Origin: Adiantum capillus-veneris
Lineage: Eukaryota > Streptophyta > Polypodiopsida > Polypodiales > Pteridaceae
Reading direction: 5' to 3'
DNA length: 64,000 nucleotides
Assembly (NCBI GenBank): GCA_014529385.2
Contig: CM043947.1
Location: 132,481,391 to 132,545,390 of the forward strand
How positions within the stretch are numbered: the first letter of the stretch is position 1; each line of letters begins with the position of its first letter. The position numbers and the translations under genes were made by a program. Below the pieces are notes generated by a model, which saw only the letters and a list, made by a program, of their open reading frames with translations, was not told the DNA's origin and ran no database searches. Shown here one piece after another: positions 56,898 to 64,000 of the stretch.

Positions 56898-57690
56898 TTT
56901 AGGTTTAAGCTTTAATGGTAACCTTGGAATTAGGGTTAAGTATTAATGGTAGTTATACATCATTAAGTTAAACTTCAAAGGTAAATTTGCACTCATAAGC
57001 TAAGCTTTAATGGTAACTTTGCACTTAGATGTAAACTTTAGTGACTATCTTGTATTTTTAGGTTTAAGCTTTAATAGAAACCTCACAATTAGGGTTAAGT
57101 GATAAGAGTATCTATGCATCATTAAGTTAAGATTAAAAGGTAGATTTGCACTCATAATCTAAGCTTCAATGGTAACTTTGCACTTAGACGTAAGCTTTAG
57201 TGCCTACCTTGCATTTTTAGGTTTAAGCTTTAATGGAAACCTCACAATTAGGGTCAAGTGATAAGAGTATCTATGCATCATAAAGTTAAGTTTCAAAGGT
57301 AGCGGTAACTTTGCACTTAGATGTAAGCTTCAGTGACTACCTTGCATTTGCAGGTTTAAGTTTTAATGGAAACCTCGCAATTAGGGTTAAGTGCTAAGAG
57401 TATCTATGCATCATTAAGTTAAGTTCAAAGGTAGATTTGCACTCTTAAGCTAAGCATTAATGGTAACTTTGCACTTAGGTATAAGCTTTAGTGACTACCT
57501 TGTATTTTAGGTTTAAGCTTTGATGAAAACCTCGCAATTAGGGTTAAGTGTTAAGAGTAACAATGCATCATTAAGTTAAGTTTCAAAGGTAGATTTGCAC
57601 TCTTAAGTTAAGCATTAATGGTAACTTTGCACTTAGGTGTAAGCTTTAGTGACTACCTTGTATTTTAGGTTTAAGCTTTAATGGAAAGCT
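56898..57690 (+). repeat. 159-bp tandem repeats in L1 right LTR
   Basis: Units with 'agatttgcactc' or variants near 56981, 57141, 57432 and 57590, plus a shortened unit near 57298. Confidence 0.88.
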
Positions 57691-59524
57691 CAAAAACTCA
57701 TAAATTATAGGATAATGTTCTAGCTTCTTAAATGGAAAGCTAAGCACCATAAGAAAAGAGTAGTTGTCTAAGCTCGATAGAAATAGTTCAATTTTTTGTA
57801 TTGAAGAGTATTTCTAAAGTTTTCAATTTCAAATTTGTTTGCAAATACGGGATGGGGGAGATAGGGGATAACTTCGTGGAATTGATCTCCGTGTTGTTTG
57901 AACGGAAAACTCTACAAGCTTCCATGGAGATGCCCCATGGATGGCAAAGGATTGTAAAAACCTGGGAATCGTACAAAACGGGGATTAAACTTAAAAAGTT
58001 GGCATTCTCGAAGAGACATTAACCATCAAATGCTTATGGCCAAAACTCGCTTGTATTTTCTAATAAACTTGGCTAGTAGATAATTAATGAAAGTAGGAGT
58101 TAAGGTTGATAAATTGAATGAACCTGGAAATTACCAACTAGGAGTTAAAAAGGAATCTTGAGAGGTGATAGGGATAGCCCATTGCAAAACATAGATTTCA
58201 CTAGGAGTTATAAGGATTGTCTCGAAATGACCGGAAACCAAGATGGATCTTCTTAGGGTCAATTTGATTGAAAGGCCGGCCCATTGAGAGGATTCTCTTG
58301 GGGAACTTGACGGAGATTGGCCCTTTTCAACCAGGGAAGCGTAACCGGAAAGTTTTTATACATAGGTCATTCATGCGCAAGGGATAAGGGATGAATGGGT
58401 TTGTTTTATTTTTGCCCGGCCGGGTGAAATACCCGCGGTATCTTATTGGAAATCGGCCATAATCCGGGTATGGCCTGATGCCAATAGTTGGATAAGAAGG
58501 TCATACTCAAGGAGGATGATGTGAATTTAATAAAGAAAATTTGTTCGACTTGGTTGCTTAAAAAGGAACTGGAAAGGCTAGAAATATAGGGGCTATCATG
58601 TGCATCTGTCACCAAATGGTGCTACATCTCTCGAAATAAAATGCTTAGGAAGGAATAATTAAATTACTTGATGAGCCTTTCCCAAACACTTAATTCTGGG
58701 AAATTTGTGAAGGTGTTGCCATTTTGATGGCTTGTAACCGATTATCTTGGCCTGAATGGAAGGCAAGATGAATTGGATGAGACTAAATATGTTGCATGAT
58801 TAGTTAGGAAACTAGTTACAAGCTAATTATAGCAGATAAAGGAAAGGAAATAAATTAAAAGTTTCTAAATAAAGATCTGGTGGGAACAACCAGATGAATT
58901 TCCCTGAACGAGGGTATGCAACAGATTGCACGCTTCTTGTTGTTTGATGATGTTTGATAGACTACTGTCTTTCTGATTTTGTAGTAGTTAAGTACTACCT
59001 CAGGAAGAGATTTTCATGAAATGGTTCGGTGGGTGGGGAGATCTGGAGGGTCAGATGGCTGGATGTTGATTTAAAATTTTTATTTTAAACGCTAAGACTA
59101 CGCGGGATAAAAATGGGTAACCGGGGACGAGCGAGACCAGGTAGGATTGCAAGGTCCCTCTTCTTAGGGGAAAGTGATAACTTCCGTGCCTGCTTGTCAA
59201 GAAAAAGGGGTTATTGCCATGAACCAAGGGAGAACAAGAAAGCAAGAGCATATCCTCAAGTTAAAGATCAAGAGAATCAAGACTAAGGACCATGATTTTA
59301 GGTGCGAAAAGCTGTCAAGGACAGACTGATTATGAGAAGCGGATAGAATCGTTCAATGATGGGATATATACCCCCTTGGGTTGGCATTCAAGATAGATCG
59401 GAGTCCTCTCTGAGTGTCAGTCCCAAGTGGGAGGGATACCTGCAGATAGATCTATGTCATTCCCTGGAACGGTCTGGAGGACTGAGGGAAGTGAGTAGGG
59501 TCGAGTCTGGGTATGGCCCACACA

Positions 59525-59966
59525 ACGATCGTCTTTTTCGTTTAGGAGGTGATGGAGAGCGTTTTGCCCGCTGTCTTCGTGGATCCATCTTTGCCAAGGT
59601 GGCAGGAGACTCACTTCTTTCTCATTATTTTGGTGGAGGCTTTTGAGTTCTCCTTTGAGAAGGAGATGCGTCATCAAGCAGTAAATTTTTGAGCCCTTCG
59701 TATGGATCCTCTTCTTCTTCCAAAATTGGAGAGAGGCCTCTTTTGGAAGTCTCACAAGCAGGCTTCCTAGGTACTCTCTCTTGATGGTGGGGAGCTTGGA
59801 GAATCCCATGAGCATGAAGCTGCCATTGCACTTCACTTTGGAGGGATGGATTGCCATGGCTTGTTGAACCATAGAAACAAGGTAGTTAGGTATCATTAGT
59901 AGACTGTTCCTTAGCAAAAGCAAAGCTATCAACATTAATTTCACTCTCTTTACTATTGTCAGTCAT
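59525..59966 (-). pseudogene. G4 gag, N-terminal fragment
   Basis: ATG at 59966-59964, colinear with G1 gag from 12188 to about 12640. A short deletion near codon 26 shifts the frame and there are further stops, so it is inactive apart from the L1 insertion. Confidence 0.82.
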
Positions 59967-60370
59967 TCTAACAATTTTCTACGTGTAATATTTTTAGGTG
60001 TACTTTGGCACTTCAAGCCCTAGTTGTTGCTCCTTTTTACCCCTTTAGAAAAGCACTCAGGCTATTACACCCGTGGGTCAAATATCATTAATTGCAAGGA
60101 ATAGAAGAGAGGGTCTTCCAACATCAAAATAGTACCAGCTCCTGTCAAGCTTCTAATAGATCAATAGTTGTTAAGCCGTAGGCAAGCCCCGTAGGACTCC
60201 ACTATTAAGACCATAGCTCTCGACGGTGATGCCCCATTATCTGCACGAAGACAGGCGCAGTGCAAGGCTGAAAAATCCCTATTCTACATACTAAACTGCA
60301 ATTAATAATACCAACCATTTATAACTAGCTTGAGGACCTCCCTTCTTGAGCAAGAAAAGAGAAAGCTTGC

Positions 60371-60383
60371 GCTCTGATACCAA
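60371..60383 (-). other. G4 primer-binding site
   Basis: Minus strand TTGGTATCAGAGC, a perfect Met site; the corresponding site in G1 carries one change. Confidence 0.92.
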
Positions 60384-61991
60384 TGTAACATTTAATGGCC
60401 TAGTAACTTGTGTGTAGCGAAAAATAGCATAGATATAGTAAGCATTTCATTAGAATAAATTCCTAATGAGCATAGCAAGAGTGCTTGGATGGAGAGAAAA
60501 ACAAAAAGCATAACACCTTGTTAGATAGGCATGAATAATACTTCAAAAGAGAGTGAAATTAAGCAAGTGACAAAACAGTTGAGGACCGGATTTACATGGA
60601 GCCGGTCCCCCCTCCAAAAGGCTTTGTATTATAGGTTTCTCCCATCAAGGGAGACATTTTACAATACAATACTTTGTGTTCCTTCAATAACTTGATGGTG
60701 CAATGAAGATGGAATCTTCAAGCACCATGCACACACTTATAAAACACAACATCAATTCCCTCATGGTCTCAGACCCAAGACCTCACACACCTTCAAAGAT
60801 GGTGAGAGCTAGCGGGGTATGAGAGTAGATTGAGAGGAAGAAGGAGTAGTCTTACGAGAAATAAGTATATCTCCTCACATAATCACTCATAATAGCTTAG
60901 CATAGCTTAGTAATTATCATGGTAGAGGAGATGAGCATGCATTAGAGCTTGGCTCTTGGTTGGATTTGCATCACAAAGCCAAGAGTTGTTGGTGTAGGCC
61001 TCCATTCTCACAAGCTTGGAGTAGATGATGAGCTTTCCATTAAAGCTTGAGAAGAAGAGAGAGAGAGTCTTCTTGCATCACACATGAGATTTTGTGAATG
61101 CGTGTGTGATAATGCCTTGCCAAAATCAGGCCCCCCTCTCTCTTGGTCGACCCCTCTTGCAATTTACTCATTCTTGCACCCCATTGGACCCTGCAAAGCT
61201 TAGCCTATCATAATTGAGAATCATAAGTGATAGCCTTGTGACATGTGTCCCCCTTTCCATTTTTGTAAGAGCTTTAGGTATTTAAATAATGCAATTATAC
61301 TTTCATTGGACCCCTTTGTCTTCTGGCCAATAGGAATCAGGCAAGCCATTGGGCTACTGAATGCTCATTGGACCCCTTGGGAGACTGGCCAATAGTCTTT
61401 TAGAGAGCTTAATTTTTATTGGTTCTTTTATTAAGTGTTTTTAAATGTATTAAACTAGATTTACTCTAGTCTAATTCTCATTGTTCCACCTCTATGGCCA
61501 TTCAATAGGATTTGAGTGCACCTTGTGGGCAATTGGGCTAGGGAGTTGACATGTGTCCATTATGCCCTTTGTGTAAAGGGAAGTTTGGAGTGTGTGTGTG
61601 TGTGTTTTCTCTCACCTTTTCTCTCTCTTCCCCTAACTTTAGGGCTCGCCCCCTCCTATCTAGGACCACTTAAAAACTTTTTTATCATCACATAAGTATC
61701 CAATTGCACTAAGCTTGACCATTTCGACTTCTTTGAATTTTGGAACCTTAGCATTTTGGAAGGCTTAATGGGCTGAACCCTAAGATCTTTGGATTCCATT
61801 GTTTCACATTTCTCTTTTACAAATGGCCCCCCCTTTGGATTCCTATTTTCCCTACTTTGGATCCCTACCGTGGCTAGTCTACTAGCTTAACCAATATTCT
61901 ATCTTTTTCTCCCCTGGTACTTTCCCATATTAAATGACCAATTTAACATCAAAAAATCATTTAGAACAATTAGATATTAGTTATTATGACA
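60384..61991 (-). repeat. G4 5' LTR
   Basis: About 1.6 kb, TG...CA on the minus strand, alignable along its length with the G1 LTRs and including the same CCAAT/ATTGG array (about 61180-61510). Divergence is much higher than between the G1 LTRs. Confidence 0.9.
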
Positions 61992-62389
61992 AGCTCTACC
62001 AAAATTTTCCCAAGAATCTTGCCATAGTTTTACGATTTTCTCGCCATGTAGACTTGATACTTGGTAGTTATGGCTTCTAGTTTTGAGAAGGACATTTGTA
62101 ACATCCCAAATTTTTATGCCACAAAAATTTTCATATGGAAAGAGAAGATTTAGGATGTTTTGATTGAGAAAGCTCAATTGGATCCATTGTTTGAGTGCTA
62201 AGAGGGTGGTGGTTACATAGATGCCTAGTGGAAATCACTTGATGCTATGAAAGAAAAGGGTCTCTTAATTCACAATGAAAGTGTGTGTGTGGAGATGTTT
62301 TATACATACCTCTTGAATGCACATGCAATATGTGTTTTGAAAAGACTCCCTAGTAATACAACCAAAGGGTGATTTTCATGCGCTTGAGA

Positions 62390-63545
62390 TCATTGATATT
62401 GGAGACATAAAGCTGGTACTTCCAGGTGACATTGACTTTATGCTAAAGAATGTTAGACATGTTCCCGAGTTAGCTAAGAGTTTGATCTTTTTTGGATAGT
62501 TGGATGACTTGGGATACAATACAATTGTTTAGAAATAGCTCCTCTTGGATGATAAAAATGAGAAATCTTGTGGTTCCAAAAGTTAAAAAACATAGTACTT
62601 TGTACTCCATGCATGTATCTTTTGTCAAAAAAATATTGAGTTTCCATCTACTAAGTTGTGGTATAGCTATCTAGCCAGCTAATCCATATCATTCAATAGG
62701 CAATGAAACTCTTGTACCAATGTTTATTTTTAGTGACTTTTCTTTGTGTGAATATTATGTATGTGGAAAGAAAACTACGATTATTCACTTTCAATTGAAT
62801 AGAAGGCATGTTAATGAGCCATGGAGCTTGTACATAGTGACACATGTGGTCCTATGTTGACCAAGTCTCTAAGGGAGCCAATTAATTTGTAAAATTCATA
62901 AATGAATCTACTCAAAATGTGTGGGCTTACACTTCGAAACATAAGGATGAGGTATTCTCAAAATTCTCAAATTTCCTTGCACTTGTTGGGAATGATTAAG
63001 GTAAAAAATCTTAAGAGCGTGAGGTGGGAAATATGTCTTGAAAGACACAATAGATGTCTATGTGAAGAGAGGATTTTGGTGGTATTTTATTTTGCCATTG
63101 TTGAGCATGTAAATATCATAATTTAGGAGCATTTTAAGGCTATAATCTTTATGGAAAACATCACAAGTCTTTTGGGTTGAAGCTACTTGGACAACAATTC
63201 ACATCATTAACATATCACATGTTATGCCATTAAATTACAAGATTCTAGAGGAGTTTTGGTTAGGTAAGACACCACAATATGATCATTTACATCCTTTTGG
63301 TTGAAAAGAATATGCTCACATGCCAAAGTATCGTATGAAACAAGCGTACCCAAAGTCACACAAATAAATCTTTGTTGGATATGTTCTAGATAATGAGATG
63401 TGTTATCATCTCTAGAATGTGAGATCTCAAAAGTTTATTCATAGTTCACATGTGATCTTCACATTGAGTCAAAGATTCATAAGAAGCATGTAAAAGAGGT
63501 TGAGTACAAAAGAGTAACATTTGACTATGTTGCCTCAAATTCTGT
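62390..63545 (+). pseudogene. C2: Ty1/copia gag-pre-integrase and integrase relic
   Basis: In broken plus-strand frames: a pre-integrase part near 62425-62610 (NVRHVPELAKSLI, NTIV-like and KKHSTLYSMHVSFVK); an integrase core near 62740-63010 (CxYYVCGKKTT, then NVWAY...KHKDEVFSKFSNFLALV); and the downstream TPQYDHLHPFG, AHMPKYRMKQAYPKSHK, IFVGYVLDNEMCYHL near 63270-63415. These are the standard copia landmarks in order. RT and RNase H are absent. Many stops and shifts. Confidence 0.82.
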
Positions 63546-63764
63546 AAAAATTCGAAAGTCTAGTTGTTAACCCTCACGGCTCACGGACACCCTATCACCT
63601 ACGACAGACATTGTATTATTTGCTTGGTAGAGCCAGGTACCGGGTTTGTCGGTCCAATAGGAAAAGGGTAAGAGTGATCGCCGATGAGAGGTGCACTCTA
63701 ACTGGAACATTCAAGGGATTAGTTGGCTAAGCATGGGCGCCCAAGTGTGAATGGGGCGAGCTCA

Positions 63765-63772
63765 TATAAAAG
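63765..63772 (+). promoter_or_regulatory. TATA box near the window end
   Basis: TATAAAAG in 'gagctcatataaaagtcaac'. Downstream is a C/T- and GA-rich leader turning GC-rich at 63935. It may drive the LTR of C2 (an LTR-like start TGTTAACCC lies at about 63565) or a host gene beyond the edge. Confidence 0.5.
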
Positions 63773-63876
63773 TCAACTAAACCTAAAATTCACTCATTCT
63801 CTCATTTGTGCAATTGAAGAGTGCTCTTGCTCCATCTCCATCTTCTTCTTCTTCATCTCCTTGTGTGTGTGTATGC

Positions 63877-63877
<1 letters not shown>

Positions 63878-63909
<32 letters not shown>
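63878..63909. repeat. (GA)n microsatellite
   Basis: About 16 GA units within the possible leader. Confidence 0.95.
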
Positions 63910-63912
<3 letters not shown>

Positions 63913-63934
63913 GTGTGAGAGTGTGTGCGATCGA

Positions 63935-64000
63935 GCATTGCGGCGGCACGACGGCGGCGAGGCGGTTGAGCGTGGTGTAGCCGCGTCTCCCTCTTCTTCG
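63935..64000 (+). other. GC-rich segment at the window edge
   Basis: CGG-type triplets (gcggcggcacgacggcggcg) contrast with the AT-rich surroundings. This resembles the 5' end of a plant gene cut by the window end, but no ATG-led frame can be confirmed. Confidence 0.3.

Larger units (their letters stand above)
48661..59524 (+). mobile_element. L1: LARD-like LTR element with 3.5-kb LTRs
   Basis: Two long LTRs (48661-52135 and 56013-59524) flank 3.9 kb of mostly non-coding DNA. The left LTR is followed by a perfect Met primer site. Near-perfect target duplications GCGAT (48656-48660) and ACGAT (59525-59529) flank it, and removing L1 plus one of these rejoins the gag sequence of G4 in register with G1. 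The only coding relic is an integrase. The large LTRs and missing gag, protease and RT match the LARD class. It must have moved using proteins from another element. Confidence 0.9.
56013..59524 (+). repeat. L1 3' LTR
   Basis: 3,512 bp, colinear with the left LTR but a few per cent diverged. It lacks the 20-bp duplication at the start, has eight CCAAT units instead of five (56310-56545), and one 159-bp unit (near 57298) has lost about 40 bp. Confidence 0.92.
48317..61991 (-). mobile_element. G4: antisense relative of G1, split by L1 and internally deleted
   Basis: On the minus strand: LTR 61991-60384, perfect primer site TGGTATCAGAGC, gag start at 59966, gag interrupted at 59525/48660 by L1, then gag to about 48403. 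There it is fused directly to the last 87 bp or so of an LTR (48403-48317). Protease, RT and integrase are gone. The parts match G1 at clearly lower identity than the two G1 LTRs match each other, so G4 is older. Flanking pentamers (gactc at 48312, agctc at 61992) are only 3/5 identical, so a target duplication is not established. Confidence 0.82.

Noticed and set aside
48312-61996. Target duplication for G4 (gactc versus agctc)
   Set aside because: Only 3 of 5 bases agree, no better than weak chance similarity, and the 3' end has been rearranged.

Overview
The window is nuclear DNA from a land plant. The evidence is one plant-type C2H2 zinc-finger repressor gene (QALGGH finger, C-terminal EAR motif), many long (GA)n/(CT)n microsatellites, and a dense, nested population of plant LTR retrotransposons, most of which use the plant initiator-Met primer site TGGTATCAGAGC. 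The species cannot be read from the sequence. A Ty3/gypsy element with a complete canonical chromodomain and a coiled-coil-type gag (G2 below) recalls chromoviruses usually reported from non-seed plants, but that is only a hint. There are no tRNA or rRNA genes, no CRISPR array and no prokaryotic feature.

Layout. 1-3131 is non-coding with microsatellites. 3132-4943 (-) is the one intact host gene, an intronless 603-codon C2H2 protein of the GIS/ZFP5/ZFP8/KNUCKLES type. Its TATA box is near 5063 and its upstream region (about 5460-6930) is crowded with GA/CT tracts. 8950-21640 is a decayed Ty1/copia element on the minus strand (C1). It is split by G1 (10175-19088, +), a full-length Ty3/gypsy chromovirus with 1.6-kb LTRs about 99% identical to each other and a perfect 5-bp target duplication AAAAG. 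22357-27852 (+) is G2, a second chromovirus whose LTR promoter is packed with heat-shock-element pentamers. 27910-29634 holds two diverged tandem copies of an ORF family I do not recognise, both broken. 29835 to about 37230 (+) is G3, a decayed gypsy element with a long 3' LTR and no visible 5' LTR.

37374-39716 contains a CT tract, an array of four 22-bp palindromes spaced 281-292 bp apart, and a tRNA-Asp-type primer site on the minus strand. 40639-44612 (-) is N1, a small-LTR non-autonomous element with a GC-rich 19-bp minisatellite and a promoter/first-exon-like segment inside. 44616-44948 (+) is a Lys/Glu-rich open frame. 44949-48316 has a hairpin, small unrecognised ORFs and G/GA tracts.

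48317-61991 (-) is G4, an older antisense relative of G1. Its gag gene was split by L1 (48661-59524, +), a 10.9-kb LARD-like element with 3.5-kb LTRs that keeps only an integrase relic. 62390-63545 (+) is a Ty1/copia gag-pre-integrase/integrase relic (C2). The window ends in a TATA-containing, GC-rich stretch that may be an LTR or the start of a gene lying off the edge.

History implied by the nesting: C1 is older than G1, and G4 is older than L1. Most breaks in G2 and G3 are single-base stops where the family has CAG, CGA or TGG, which fits methylation-driven C-to-T decay. Apart from the zinc-finger gene, no gene looks intact enough to encode a host protein with confidence.
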